Shown in pieces: positions 8,095 to 17,152 of a stretch of 64,000 nt of DNA; positions within the stretch are counted from its first letter, which is position 1, and each line of letters opens with the position of its first letter. A program made the position numbers and the translations under genes. The DNA is from Janthinobacterium sp. PC23-8 (GTDB lineage: Bacteria > Pseudomonadota > Gammaproteobacteria > Burkholderiales > Burkholderiaceae_D). The notes under the pieces were generated by a model. It had not been told where the DNA came from. It did not search any database and saw only the letters and a list, made by a program, of their open reading frames with translations. The stretch is from the NCBI RefSeq assembly GCF_002250505.1, contig NZ_NJGY01000004.1, positions 547,672 to 611,671 of the forward strand, read 5' to 3'.

Positions 8095-9180
8095 ATGAAT
8101 CACACCACAGCCGTCGCGGCACTGCTCGCGGCAGGATGCTGCTGCACAGGCGCGCAGGCCCAGCAAGTAACAATGTACGGCCTGCTCGACCTGGGCGTGG
8201 CCTACACCACCAATGCCAATGCCGGCGGCGACAGCGTCTTCAAGATGCCGTCGCTGACGGCCTCGCTGCCTTCACGCATCGGTTTTCGCGGCAGCGAAGA
8301 GCTGGGCGGCGGCACGCAGGCCATCTTCGCACTGGAAACCGGCATCGGCGCCGACACGGGCACGACCGGCCAGGGCAACCGCCTGTTTGGCCGCGCCGCC
8401 TGGGTGGGCCTGAAAAACCATTACGGCCAGCTGATGCTGGGCCGGCAGGTCAACATGACCTTTCTTGCCACCGCCAAGGCCGACATCATCGGACCGAACA
8501 TCTTCAGCATCAGCAGCCTCGACCTGTACCTGCCCAATGCGCGCAGCGACAACGCGATCGGTTACCTGGGTGTCTTCAAGGAGCTGACCGTGGGCGCCAC
8601 CTACAGCTTTGGCCGCGACGCCTCGTCGGCGGGCGGGCCGGCCGCTACCGGCTGCGCCGGCGAAGTGGCGGGCAATGCAAGGGCGTGCCGGCAAGTGACG
8701 GGCATGCTGGCCTGGGACACGAAAACCTGGGGTGCTTCGGCTTCGTACGACCAGTTGCGCGGCGGCCCGGGCGCGGCCAATGGCCTGACGCGCGCGGCAG
8801 ACACCGACCGCCGCATCTCGCTGAACGGCTACGCGGTGCTGGGACCGGCGAAGATCGGCGGCGGCGCCATCGAGCGCAGCATCGACGCGGCCAGCGCTAC
8901 CCGGCAGGGCCTGTACTACCTGGGCGCCGCCTACACCTTCGACGGTCCGTGGCAGCTCGACGCGCAGCTGTCGCGGCTCGACGTCAGGCACACTGCCAGG
9001 GTCTCCAACCTGGCGGTGCTGCGCGCCACCTATCACCTGTCCCGGCGCAGCGCCGTCCATGCCTCGCTCGGCCGCATTCAAAACAGGGGCGGCGCCGCCA
9101 TCGCCCTGGACGCCGGCGGCACCGTCGGCGCCGGCTTGAACCAGTCCGGCGTGCTGGTGGGCGTGCGCCATATGTTCTAG
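8095..9180 (+). CDS. Gram-negative general porin of the benzoate uptake unit
   Basis: The 361-residue protein has a signal peptide cleaved after GAQA, then QQVTMYGLLDLGVAY, the typical first strand of trimeric OmpC/Omp32-like porins of betaproteobacteria. SRIGFRGSEELGGGTQAIFALE and FGRAAWVGLKNHYGQLMLGR are further family signatures. The protein ends in a phenylalanine (VGVRHMF), as needed for outer-membrane assembly. CAGGGAG lies seven to eight bases before the ATG. It presumably lets aromatic acids cross the outer membrane for BenE and the MFS carrier. Confidence 0.9.
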   Translation: MNHTTAVAALLAAGCCCTGAQAQQVTMYGLLDLGVAYTTNANAGGDSVFKMPSLTASLPSRIGFRGSEELGGGTQAIFALETGIGADTGTTGQGNRLFGRAAWVGLKNHYGQLMLGRQVNMTFLATAKADIIGPNIFSISSLDLYLPNARSDNAIGYLGVFKELTVGATYSFGRDASSAGGPAATGCAGEVAGNARACRQVTGMLAWDTKTWGASASYDQLRGGPGAANGLTRAADTDRRISLNGYAVLGPAKIGGGAIERSIDAASATRQGLYYLGAAYTFDGPWQLDAQLSRLDVRHTARVSNLAVLRATYHLSRRSAVHASLGRIQNRGGAAIALDAGGTVGAGLNQSGVLVGVRHMF

Positions 9181-9249
9181 CCTGTCCCTTGCCTGCAGGC
9201 AGATCGGTGAAGCAGTGCCTGAGCAGGTCCATGCAGGCCTGCACACACG

Positions 9250-10164
9250 CTACAGCACTTCCTTGACGTGGACCAGGCCGAGGGCGTCGTAGATTTCATA
9301 GATCACGGCGAGCATGTTGGCCAGTTCTTCCGCGCGGTCCATTTCGCGCACGCTGAAGATGATGGGCGAGACGGCGCGGCGGTCGTCGATGGGGCGATAC
9401 ACCACGTCAGTGCGCTGCATGCCCTGCAGGCTGTCGGGCACGATGGCGATGCCCTGGCCGGCACCCACCAGGCCGATGGCGATCTGCAGTTCGCGCACTT
9501 CGATCACCTGTTCGGGAACGATCATGCGGTCGCGGAACGTGGCCAGTACCTGGTCGGCAAAGCTGGGGCGCGGCGACTTCGGATAGACGATCAGGGGGTC
9601 ATGCAGCAGGTCAGTCATCTTCAGCGGCTCGTTTTGCCTGGTCAGCCGGTGCCCCAATGGCAGCGCGACGATCAGCGGCTCTTCACGCAGCACGATGCGG
9701 CGGATCGCCGCGTCGTCGCTTTTCAGGCGACCGAAACCCACATCGATGCGCCCCTCCTTGAGCGCCTTCAGCTGCTCCATGGTGGTCATTTCGTGGAAGG
9801 CGATGTCGACAGCCTGGTAGCGCTCGCGAAAACGCCGCACGATTTCAGGCAGCAGGCCATACAAGGTGGACGCGACAAAGCCGATCGACAGCGTGCGCTC
9901 GATCTTGCCGACGCGCCGGGTCATGGTTTTCAGGTCGGCTGCCTTGGCCAGCAGCTCCTGCGCATGCGCATGAAAGAACCGCCCCGCCTCGGTCAGGCGC
10001 AAGGGCCGCGAGCCTTTTTCAATCAACAGCACCTCCAGTTCTTCTTCCAGTTGCTGGATCTGGCGGCTCAGCGGCGGCTGGGCGATATGCAGTCGCTCGG
10101 CAGCCCGCGTGAAATTCTTTTCTTCGGCGACAGCGACGAAATAACGCAAATGACGCAGTTCCAT
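9250..10164 (-). CDS. benM: LysR-type regulator of benzoate/catechol genes (BenM/CatM)
   Basis: The 304-residue protein closely follows BenM/CatM: MELRHLRYFVAVAEEKNFT at the N-terminus, AQPPLSRQIQQLEEEL in the recognition helix, and an effector domain with GFVASTLYGLLPEIVRRFR and VGFGRLKSDDAAIRR. The ATG at 10164 is preferred because AGG lies seven bases upstream; two earlier in-frame starts (10170, 10197) lack a spaced site. It is divergent from catB, and a double operator covers its own start, so it probably represses itself and activates both ben/cat transcripts with muconate and benzoate as effectors. The effectors are known for the family, not visible here. Confidence 0.92.
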   Translation of the reverse strand: MELRHLRYFVAVAEEKNFTRAAERLHIAQPPLSRQIQQLEEELEVLLIEKGSRPLRLTEAGRFFHAHAQELLAKAADLKTMTRRVGKIERTLSIGFVASTLYGLLPEIVRRFRERYQAVDIAFHEMTTMEQLKALKEGRIDVGFGRLKSDDAAIRRIVLREEPLIVALPLGHRLTRQNEPLKMTDLLHDPLIVYPKSPRPSFADQVLATFRDRMIVPEQVIEVRELQIAIGLVGAGQGIAIVPDSLQGMQRTDVVYRPIDDRRAVSPIIFSVREMDRAEELANMLAVIYEIYDALGLVHVKEVL

Positions 10165-10168
10165 ATTC

Positions 10169-10205
10169 ATACCTATAAAGTATTGAATCCATACCAAAAC
10201 AGTGT
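10169..10205 (+). promoter_or_regulatory. BenM/CatM double operator between benM and catB
   Basis: Site 1 is a perfect ATAC-N7-GTAT (10169-10183) touching the benM start region. Site 2 is ATAC-N7-GTGT (10191-10205), starting 22 bp later. TTGGAC (10206-10209 plus flanks) gives a -35, and TATCGT about 18 bp on is a possible -10 for catB. Spacing, orientation and the following GTTGGACGC are the same as at 5258-5294. Confidence 0.87.
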
Positions 10206-10266
10206 TGGACGCGGGGTGTGACGGGGAATATCGTACATATACCTGCTCACATTATACAAATTAAAT

Positions 10267-11376
10267 ATGATACTCAGTATAGAAACCATCCTTGCAGACG
10301 TGCCCACCATCCGCGCCCACAAGATGTCGGTCGCCACCATGCAGTCGCAAACGCTGGTCCTGGTACGCATACGTTGCGCCGACGGCATCGAGGGCTGGGG
10401 CGAGGCCACCACCATCGGCGGCCTCAACTACGGCGAGGAAAGCCCGGAGAGTATCAAGGTCAATATCGACACGCATATCGCTCCCCTGCTCGTTGGCATG
10501 GAAGCGACGGCCGTGGCCAAGGCCATGGCGAAGCTGCGCAAGGTCATTCAGGGCAACCGCTTCGCCAAATGCGCGATCGAGACGGCCCTGCTGGACGCGC
10601 AGGGCCAGCGCCTGGGAGTGCCGCTGAGCGAATTGCTGGGCGGCCGGGTGCGCGACGCCCTGCCTGTGGCCTGGACCCTGGCCAGTGGCGACACGGCGCA
10701 GGATATCGCCGAAGCGCAGCACATGCTGGAACTGCGCCGCCACCGCATCTTCAAGCTGAAGATCGGTTTGCGCAGCGTGGCCGACGACGTATCGCACGTG
10801 CTGGCCATCAAGCGTGCCCTGGGCGACGCCGCCAGCGTGCGGGTCGACGTCAACCAGGCCTGGAGCGAACTCGATGCCGTGCGCGGCATCGCCGCGCTGC
10901 AGGACGGCGGCGTGGACCTGATCGAACAACCGGTACGCGCCGACAACCCGGCCGCACTGGGCCGCCTGGCCGCCCGTTTCGACGTCGCCATCATGGCCGA
11001 TGAAGCGCTGCACGGTCCGGCCGATGCCTTCCGCCTGGCCTGCGCCGGCAGCGCCGATGTGTATGCCGTCAAGATCACCCAGTCGGGCGGCCTGGTGCCG
11101 GCCCAGCAAGTGGCCGCCGTGGCGCAACTGGCCGGTATCGGCCTGTATGGCGGCACCATGCTGGAAGGCAGCATCGGCACGGCCGCCAGCGCCCACCTGT
11201 GCTCGACCTTCGCCGACCTGGCATGGGACACCGAATTGTTCGGCCCCCTGCTGCTGACGCAGGAAATCCTGCGCGAGCCGCTGGTCTACCGCGATTTCAT
11301 GCTGCAAGTGCCTACCGGCGCCGGTCTGGGCGTGCAGATCGACACCGACAAACTGCGCCGTCTGGCGCGCCACTAA
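10267..11376 (+). CDS. catB: Muconate cycloisomerase
   Basis: The 369-residue enolase-superfamily enzyme converts cis,cis-muconate to muconolactone. It shows the family's KLKIG lysine motif, metal ligands in VDVNQAW, IEQPV and MADEAL, and the N-terminal capping domain with LVLVRIRCADGIEGWGEA typical of CatB. No clear ribosome binding site precedes the ATG (TTATACAAATTAAAT), but the N-terminus aligns well with other CatB proteins. It opens a run of eight same-strand catabolic genes and is divergent from benM. Confidence 0.95.
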   Translation: MILSIETILADVPTIRAHKMSVATMQSQTLVLVRIRCADGIEGWGEATTIGGLNYGEESPESIKVNIDTHIAPLLVGMEATAVAKAMAKLRKVIQGNRFAKCAIETALLDAQGQRLGVPLSELLGGRVRDALPVAWTLASGDTAQDIAEAQHMLELRRHRIFKLKIGLRSVADDVSHVLAIKRALGDAASVRVDVNQAWSELDAVRGIAALQDGGVDLIEQPVRADNPAALGRLAARFDVAIMADEALHGPADAFRLACAGSADVYAVKITQSGGLVPAQQVAAVAQLAGIGLYGGTMLEGSIGTAASAHLCSTFADLAWDTELFGPLLLTQEILREPLVYRDFMLQVPTGAGLGVQIDTDKLRRLARH

Positions 11377-11388
11377 GAGGAGATTGCC

Positions 11389-11679
11389 ATGCTGTTTCAC
11401 GTCAGGATGGATGTCAGGCTGCCGCCCACCATGCCGGCCGAGCTGGCAGACACACTCAAGCAGCAAGAGAAAGCGCTGGCGCAAACACTGCAGGACGCCG
11501 GCCAATGGCGCCACCTGTGGCGCATCGCCGGTCAGTACGCCAACGTCAGCATCTTCGACGTGGCCGGCAACGAAGAGCTGCATGCGCTGCTGATGTCGCT
11601 GCCGCTGTATCCCTACATGCAGATCGACGTGATGCCCTTGTGCCGGCACCCATCGTCGGTCCGCGCAAACGATCTTTAA
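11389..11679 (+). CDS. catC: Muconolactone delta-isomerase
   Basis: The 96-residue protein has the family's usual length and landmarks: MLFHVRMDVRLPP at the start, LWRIAGQYANVSIFDV in the middle, and LPLYPYMQIDVMPLCRHPSS at the end. It turns muconolactone into 3-oxoadipate enol-lactone and forms a decamer in known homologues. A strong AGAGGAG site precedes the ATG, 12 bp after catB. Confidence 0.96.
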   Translation: MLFHVRMDVRLPPTMPAELADTLKQQEKALAQTLQDAGQWRHLWRIAGQYANVSIFDVAGNEELHALLMSLPLYPYMQIDVMPLCRHPSSVRANDL

Positions 11680-11712
11680 CCACCGCAGCACCTTCCCCAC
11701 AGAGGAGACACC

Positions 11713-12633
11713 ATGACACACAATGACATCGATACCCTGGTAAAAAGCTGGATCGTCGACGCCGCCACCGGCCCCGCCAACCCGCGCGTGCAAGCGATCA
11801 CGCTGCGCCTGGTAAGCGACCTGTGCAAGGCGATGGAAGACCTGGACATCCAGCCGGCCGAATTCTGGACCGGTCTCGATTTCCTGTCCAGGGCGGGTAC
11901 CTCGCATGAACTGGGCCTGCTGGCGCCTGGCCTGGGCCTCGAGCGCTTCATGGACATCCGTGCCGACGAAGCCGAAGCGAAGGCGGGCCTGAACGGCGGC
12001 ACGCCGCGTACCATCGAAGGTCCGCTGTACGTGGCTGGCGCGCCCGAAAGCGACGCTTTTGCCCGCCTTGACGACGACAGTGAAAGCGCGCAGGCCGAAG
12101 TGCTGCTGATGCAAGGCATCGTATACGATCAGCAAGGCAAGCCGCTGCCTGGCGCCAAGGTCGAGGTCTGGCATGCCAATCTGCTGGGCAACTACTCGCA
12201 TTTCGACCAGAGCCAGTCTGCCTTCAACCTGCGCCGCACCATCTACACCGATGCGCAGGGACGCTACCAGTTCCGCAGCATCATGCCCAAGGGCTATGGC
12301 TGTCCTCCCAACGGCTGCACACAGTACCTGCTTGACCTGCTGGGCCGCCATGGCCAGCGTCCGGCCCATATCCACTTTTTCATCAGCGCCGATGGTCAGC
12401 GCCAGCTGACCACGCAGATCAACATCGACGGCGATGAATACCTGTGGGACGACTTCGCCTTTGCCAGCCGCGAAGGCCTGGTACCGGCGGTAACGCGCAT
12501 CAGCGAGCCGGCGGCGATCGCCGCGAACGACCTGCGCCAGCCGTTCGCATCGATCGACTTCGATTTCCACCTGTATGCGGACACCACGGCGGCGCCAACG
12601 TCGCAAATCGAGCGCAGCCGCGCAGCCGCCTAG
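11713..12633 (+). CDS. catA: Catechol 1,2-dioxygenase
   Basis: The 306-residue intradiol dioxygenase has the non-heme ferric ligands in place: Y161 (LLGNYSHFD), Y195 (MPKGYG), H219 and H221 (RPAHIHFF). The N-terminal helical linker domain (residues about 1-100) serves dimerisation and lipid binding in known CatA proteins. It opens catechol to cis,cis-muconate. AGAGGAG lies seven bases before the ATG. It sits between catC and benA, so ring hydroxylation and ring cleavage enzymes are made together. Confidence 0.96.
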   Translation: MTHNDIDTLVKSWIVDAATGPANPRVQAITLRLVSDLCKAMEDLDIQPAEFWTGLDFLSRAGTSHELGLLAPGLGLERFMDIRADEAEAKAGLNGGTPRTIEGPLYVAGAPESDAFARLDDDSESAQAEVLLMQGIVYDQQGKPLPGAKVEVWHANLLGNYSHFDQSQSAFNLRRTIYTDAQGRYQFRSIMPKGYGCPPNGCTQYLLDLLGRHGQRPAHIHFFISADGQRQLTTQINIDGDEYLWDDFAFASREGLVPAVTRISEPAAIAANDLRQPFASIDFDFHLYADTTAAPTSQIERSRAAA

Positions 12634-12643
12634 AGAGCACGCC

Positions 12644-14020
12644 ATGATTCCCATCCATCCTTGCCGGCCCGCCAGCGCGCCGGCCCCCGACCTCGACGCC
12701 TTGCTGGTCGAAGACCAGGCCACGGGCGACCATCGCCTGCACCGCAGCGCCTTCACCGATGAAAGACTGTTCGAACTCGAGATGAAGCATATTTTCGAGG
12801 GCAACTGGATCTACCTGGCGCATGAAAGCCAGGTCGCCAACAACAACGACTACTACACCACCCACATCGGCCGCCAGCCCGTCTTCATCGCGCGCAACCG
12901 GCAAGGCGAGCTCAATGCCTTCATCAACGCCTGCAGCCATCGCGGCGCCCAGCTGTGCCGCCACAAGCGCGGCAACAAGGCCACCTATACCTGTCCCTTC
13001 CACGGCTGGACTTTCAATAACAGCGGCAAGCTGCTGAAGGTCAAGGACCCGGAAAACGCCGGCTACCCGGAATGCTTCAACAAGGAAGGCTCGCACGACC
13101 TGAAAAAAGTCGCGCGCTTCGCCAACTACAAGGGTTTCCTGTTCGGCAGCCTGAACGACAAGGTGGCGCCGCTCGAACAATTCCTGGGCGAGGCCAGCAA
13201 GATCATCGACATGATCGTCAACCAGTCACCGGATGGCCTGGAAGTGCTGCGTGGCGCCTCCACCTATACCTTCGATGGCAACTGGAAGCTGCAGGCTGAA
13301 AATGGCGCAGACGGCTATCACGTCTCGGCAGTACACTGGAATTACGCCGCCACCACCAACCGCCGCAAGGAGCAGGTGGCCCAGCACGAAGACAATATCC
13401 GCGCCATGGATGCCGGCAACTGGGGCCGCCAGGGCGGTGGCTTCTACGCCTTCAAGCAGGGACACATGCTGCTGTGGACGCAGTGGGCAAATCCGGAAGA
13501 CCGGCCGAACTTTTCGCGCCACGCCGACTATGCGCGCCAGTTCGGCAAGCCGACGGCAGACTGGATGATCAGCCGTTCGCGCAATCTGTGCCTGTATCCG
13601 AACGTTTACCTGATGGATCAATTCGGCTCGCAGATCCGTTTGCTGCGGCCGATCTCCGTCGACAAGACGGAAGTGACGATCTACTGCATCGCGCCCAAAG
13701 GCGAGGACGCCGAGGCGCGTGCACGGCGCATCCGCCAGTACGAAGACTTCTTCAACGCCAGCGGCATGGCGACGCCGGACGACCTGGAAGAGTTCCGCGC
13801 TTGCCAGCAAGGCTATGCGGGCAGCGCCATGCCATGGAACGACATGTGCCGCGGCGCCACGCACTGGATCACCGGGGCCGACGCGGCGGCGCAGGAAATC
13901 GGCCTGCAGCCCCTGATGAGCGGCGCGCGCACCGAAGATGAAGGCTTGTACACGGTACAACACCGTTACTGGCTCGACGTCATGAAACAGGCGCTGGCGG
14001 CCGAAGGAGAGCAGCCATGA
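12644..14020 (+). CDS. benA: Benzoate 1,2-dioxygenase, large (alpha) subunit
   Basis: The 458-residue ring-hydroxylating oxygenase subunit has a Rieske [2Fe-2S] site C97-x-H99 and C117-x2-H120 (CSHRGAQLC ... CPFHGW), and mononuclear iron ligands H226 and H231 in DGYHVSAVHW, with D223 as the bridging aspartate. With BenB and reductase BenC it converts benzoate to a cis-diol carboxylate. The ATG at 12644 with AGAGAG upstream is chosen over a start inside catA. The stop overlaps the benB start by four bases, so translation is coupled. Confidence 0.95.
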   Translation: MIPIHPCRPASAPAPDLDALLVEDQATGDHRLHRSAFTDERLFELEMKHIFEGNWIYLAHESQVANNNDYYTTHIGRQPVFIARNRQGELNAFINACSHRGAQLCRHKRGNKATYTCPFHGWTFNNSGKLLKVKDPENAGYPECFNKEGSHDLKKVARFANYKGFLFGSLNDKVAPLEQFLGEASKIIDMIVNQSPDGLEVLRGASTYTFDGNWKLQAENGADGYHVSAVHWNYAATTNRRKEQVAQHEDNIRAMDAGNWGRQGGGFYAFKQGHMLLWTQWANPEDRPNFSRHADYARQFGKPTADWMISRSRNLCLYPNVYLMDQFGSQIRLLRPISVDKTEVTIYCIAPKGEDAEARARRIRQYEDFFNASGMATPDDLEEFRACQQGYAGSAMPWNDMCRGATHWITGADAAAQEIGLQPLMSGARTEDEGLYTVQHRYWLDVMKQALAAEGEQP

Positions 14021-14508
14021 GCGCCATCGCATCGCACGACATCGCCAGCTTCCTGTACCGCGAAAGCCGCTTGCTCGACGATGAACAATGGGATCAGTGG
14101 CTGGAATGCTACCACCCCGACGCGCAGTTCTGGATGCCGGCCTGGGATGACGACGGCACCCTGATCAGCGACCCGCAGCGCGAAATTTCGCTGATCTTCT
14201 ATCCGACCCGCCAGGGGCTGGAGGACCGCGTCTTCCGCATCAAGACCGAGCGTTCCAGCGCCACCATGCCCGATACGCGGACCAGCCACAATATCGCCAA
14301 TATCGAACTGGAAAAACAGGAAGGCGCGGTGTGCACGGTGCGTTTCAACTGGCATACGCTGAGCCACCGCTACAAGCGCGACTATGGCTACTTCGGCATG
14401 TCGCGCTACGTCATCGATTTTTCCGGCGCGCAACCGCAGATCCTGAACAAATATGTCGTTCTCAAGAACGACTATATCAACCAGGTCATCGACGTGTACC
14501 ACATTTGA
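14017..14508 (+). CDS. benB: Benzoate 1,2-dioxygenase, small (beta) subunit
   Basis: The 163-residue protein has the NTF2-like fold features of dioxygenase beta subunits: SFLYRESRLLDDEQWDQWL, then YHPDAQFWMPAWDDD, and SHNIANIELEKQEG. It stabilises the alpha3beta3 oxygenase and carries no cofactor. Its ATG overlaps the benA stop (ATGA). Confidence 0.94.
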   Translation: MSAIASHDIASFLYRESRLLDDEQWDQWLECYHPDAQFWMPAWDDDGTLISDPQREISLIFYPTRQGLEDRVFRIKTERSSATMPDTRTSHNIANIELEKQEGAVCTVRFNWHTLSHRYKRDYGYFGMSRYVIDFSGAQPQILNKYVVLKNDYINQVIDVYHI

Positions 14509-14536
14509 CATGCTCTAGCGAGCAAGGAGACCGACG

Positions 14537-15556
14537 ATGAGTCATCACATCGCCCTGCAATTCGAAGACGGGATCACCCGCTTCATTTCCTGTAACGACA
14601 ATGAAAAGCTGGCCGACGCCGCGTATCGCCAGAAGATCAATATCCCGCTCGATTGCCGCGATGGCGCCTGCGGCACCTGCCGCGGCCAATGCGAATCGGG
14701 CAGCTACGATTTGCCCGCATCGAGCTATATCGACGATGCGCTTACGCCCGAAGAAGCGGCCCAGGGCCATATCCTGGCCTGCCAGATGCGCCCGCGATCG
14801 GACTGCGTGATCAGAATCCCCGCCACGTCCTCGGCCTGCAAGACCGGCGTGGCCAGCTACGCCGGCACGGTGGCGGCGGTGCGCCACCTGTCGCCGTCGA
14901 CGATCGCCTTTGCGATCGACCTGGCCGCTCCGGAGGCGCTCGACTTCCTGCCCGGCCAGTACGTCAACGTGGCCATTCCAGGCACCACCCTGACGCGCTC
15001 GTATTCCTTCAGTTCGGTGCCAGGCGCGGCGCAGGCGCAGTTTGTGGTGCGCAACGTCCCTGGCGGGCAGATGAGCGGCTACCTGTCGCACACTGCCCAG
15101 CCAGGCGCGCCGGCCAGCTTCACCGGCCCGTACGGCAGCTTCTATCTGCGGCCGGTACAGCGCCCGCTGCTGATGCTGGCGGGCGGCACCGGCATCGCCC
15201 CCTTCCTGTCGATGCTCGGCGTGCTGGCGGCGCACGGCTTCACGCAGCCGGTACGCCTGGTCTATGCGGTGACCAATGAGCACGACCTGGTGGAGCTGGA
15301 ACAGCTCGACCGCATCGCCGCCGCCCACCCGCAGTTCGCGTACATCACCTGCGTGGCGGCCAGCGACAGCGCCCATGCGCGCAAGGGCTACGCGACGGCG
15401 CATGTGGAACCATCCTGGATGAATGCGGGCGATGTCGACGTCTACCTGTGCGGCCCGGCCGGCATGGTCGATGCGGTCCGCAGCTGGCTCACGCAGACGG
15501 GTATGGTGCCCGCCAACTTCTATTATGAAAAATTTTCGGCAAGCAGCGGAGCGTGA
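14537..15556 (+). CDS. benC: Benzoate 1,2-dioxygenase electron-transfer reductase
   Basis: The 339-residue fusion has an N-terminal plant-type [2Fe-2S] ferredoxin domain (C40, C45, C48, C82; DCRDGACGTC), a flavin domain with RSYSFSS at mid-length, and an NADH domain with GGTGIAPFLSML and, near the end, YLCGPAGMVDAV. It passes electrons from NADH through FAD to the BenAB Rieske centre. AAGGAG precedes the ATG. Gene order benABCD is the standard one. Confidence 0.95.
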   Translation: MSHHIALQFEDGITRFISCNDNEKLADAAYRQKINIPLDCRDGACGTCRGQCESGSYDLPASSYIDDALTPEEAAQGHILACQMRPRSDCVIRIPATSSACKTGVASYAGTVAAVRHLSPSTIAFAIDLAAPEALDFLPGQYVNVAIPGTTLTRSYSFSSVPGAAQAQFVVRNVPGGQMSGYLSHTAQPGAPASFTGPYGSFYLRPVQRPLLMLAGGTGIAPFLSMLGVLAAHGFTQPVRLVYAVTNEHDLVELEQLDRIAAAHPQFAYITCVAASDSAHARKGYATAHVEPSWMNAGDVDVYLCGPAGMVDAVRSWLTQTGMVPANFYYEKFSASSGA

Positions 15557-15559
15557 ACA

Positions 15560-16345
15560 ATGAGTGATCGTCAACGATTTTCCGGCAAGGTGCTGCTGGT
15601 GACCGGCGCGGCGCAAGGCATAGGCCGCGGCGTTGCCCTGGCCGCCGCGCGTGAAGGCGCGCAACTGGTGCTGGCCGACCGCGCCGACCTGGTTGAACAG
15701 GTGGCGGCCGAGGCCGTTGCGCTGGGTGCGCGCGTGAGCGTGTGCAAGGCCGACCTCGAACAATACGCCGGCGCGCGCCAGCTGGCAACGCAGGCCATCA
15801 ATGATTTTGGCCGTATCGATGTGCTGATCAACAATGTCGGCGGCACCATCTGGGCCCAGCCTTTCGAGGCCTACCAGGAGGAGCAGATCGAAGCGGAAAT
15901 CCGCCGTTCGCTGTTCCCTACCCTGTGGTGCTGCCGGGCGGTGCTGCCGGCCATGCTGGAACAAGGCGCCGGCGCCATCGTCAATGTCTCCTCGATCGCC
16001 ACGCGCAGCATTTACCGCGTACCCTACGCTGCGGCGAAGGGCGGAGTCAACGCGCTGACGGCCAGCCTGGCGCTCGAGCACGCGCAGCACGGCATCCGCG
16101 TCAATGCGGTCGCCACCGGCGGCACCGAAGCACCGCCTCGCACGATCCCGCGCAACCAGCAGCCGCTCAGCGAGCAGGAGCAGCTGTGGTACCAGGGCAT
16201 CGTCGAGCAGACCATCGCCAGCAGCGCCATGCACCGCTATGGCAGCATCGCCGAACAGGTAGGCGCGATCCTGTTTCTCGCGTCCGACGAAGCGTCCTAC
16301 ATCACGGGCAGCGTGCTGCCTGTCGGTGGCGGCGACCAGGGCTAG
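15560..16345 (+). CDS. benD: cis-Dihydroxycyclohexadiene carboxylate dehydrogenase
   Basis: The 261-residue SDR has TGAAQGIG (residues 15-22), NNVGG and the catalytic Y156-AAA-K160. ALEHAQHGIRVNAVATGGTEAPPR is characteristic of BenD proteins. It oxidises and decarboxylates the diol made by BenABC to catechol, using NAD+. It starts four bases after benC. Confidence 0.94.
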   Translation: MSDRQRFSGKVLLVTGAAQGIGRGVALAAAREGAQLVLADRADLVEQVAAEAVALGARVSVCKADLEQYAGARQLATQAINDFGRIDVLINNVGGTIWAQPFEAYQEEQIEAEIRRSLFPTLWCCRAVLPAMLEQGAGAIVNVSSIATRSIYRVPYAAAKGGVNALTASLALEHAQHGIRVNAVATGGTEAPPRTIPRNQQPLSEQEQLWYQGIVEQTIASSAMHRYGSIAEQVGAILFLASDEASYITGSVLPVGGGDQG

Positions 16346-16354
16346 GAGCAGCAT

Positions 16355-17140
16355 ATGCCACAGGCATACATCAAGGGCTATCTGCGGCATTACCGCAGCG
16401 AAGGTGATCCGCGCAAGCCGTGCGTGATGCTGTCAAACTCGCTGGGCACTGAGCTGAGCATGTGGGACGCCCAGGCCGAAGCCCTGGCGCAGCACTTCCA
16501 TGTGCTGCGCCATGACACGCGCGGCCATGGCGGCAGCGCCAGCCACGCCGGCACCGCACCCTGCACCATTGCCATGCTGGGCCAGGACGCGCTCGACCTG
16601 CTCGATCACCTGGCGATCGGCAAGGCGCATTTCTGCGGCCTGTCGATGGGCGGCGTCACGGCACAGTGGCTGGGCGTGCACGCACCGCATCGCCTGCACA
16701 AGCTGGTGCTGGCCAATACGGCAGGCCGGATCGGCACGGCGCAAGGCTGGCTCAGCCGTGCGCACACGGTGCGCACCGGCGGCATGGCCGAGATTGCGGC
16801 AGGCGCTGGCGCTCGCTGGTTTACACCAGGCTTCATCGCCGCGCAGCCGGCCATCGTCACGGCCATGCTGGCCAGCCTGGCCGCCCAGGACGCCGATGGC
16901 TATGCCGCCTGCTGCGAGGCCCTGGCCAGCGCCGACTTGCGCGGCGACATCGGGGCGATCAGTGCGCCCACCCTGATCATCGCCGGCAGCCAGGACAGCG
17001 TCACCACGCTGGCCGACGCCAGGCAAATGCAGCAGGCGATTGTCCATGCCGAGGTGGCGACCGTGGCAGCGTCGCACCTGTCCAATATCGAAGCCGAACC
17101 GGCGTTTACCAGGCTGCTGCTGGCATTCCTGCAGGCCTGA
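16355..17140 (+). CDS. catD: 3-Oxoadipate enol-lactonase
   Basis: The 261-residue alpha/beta hydrolase has nucleophile S97 in GLSMGG, D214 in GSQDSV and H241 in ASHLSNIE, a complete catalytic triad. SNSLGTELSMWDAQ and HDTRGHGGS are hallmarks of PcaD/CatD enzymes. It hydrolyses the enol-lactone produced by CatC to 3-oxoadipate and closes the operon. The CoA transferase and thiolase for the last two steps are not in the window. The gene ends 12 bp from the convergent pqiC. Confidence 0.92.
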   Translation: MPQAYIKGYLRHYRSEGDPRKPCVMLSNSLGTELSMWDAQAEALAQHFHVLRHDTRGHGGSASHAGTAPCTIAMLGQDALDLLDHLAIGKAHFCGLSMGGVTAQWLGVHAPHRLHKLVLANTAGRIGTAQGWLSRAHTVRTGGMAEIAAGAGARWFTPGFIAAQPAIVTAMLASLAAQDADGYAACCEALASADLRGDIGAISAPTLIIAGSQDSVTTLADARQMQQAIVHAEVATVAASHLSNIEAEPAFTRLLLAFLQA

Positions 17141-17152
17141 AATGCGGGCCGC

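Noticed and set aside
9181..9249. Terminator between the convergent porin and benM genes
   Set aside because: TGCCTGCAGGCA and neighbouring GCAGGCCTGC repeats can pair, but there is no U-run on either strand, so I do not call it.
10261..12804. An 847-codon open frame on the minus strand across catB, catC and catA
   Set aside because: It is antisense to three well-identified genes; its translation is rich in Gln, His and Arg and matches no family. High GC content keeps shadow frames open.
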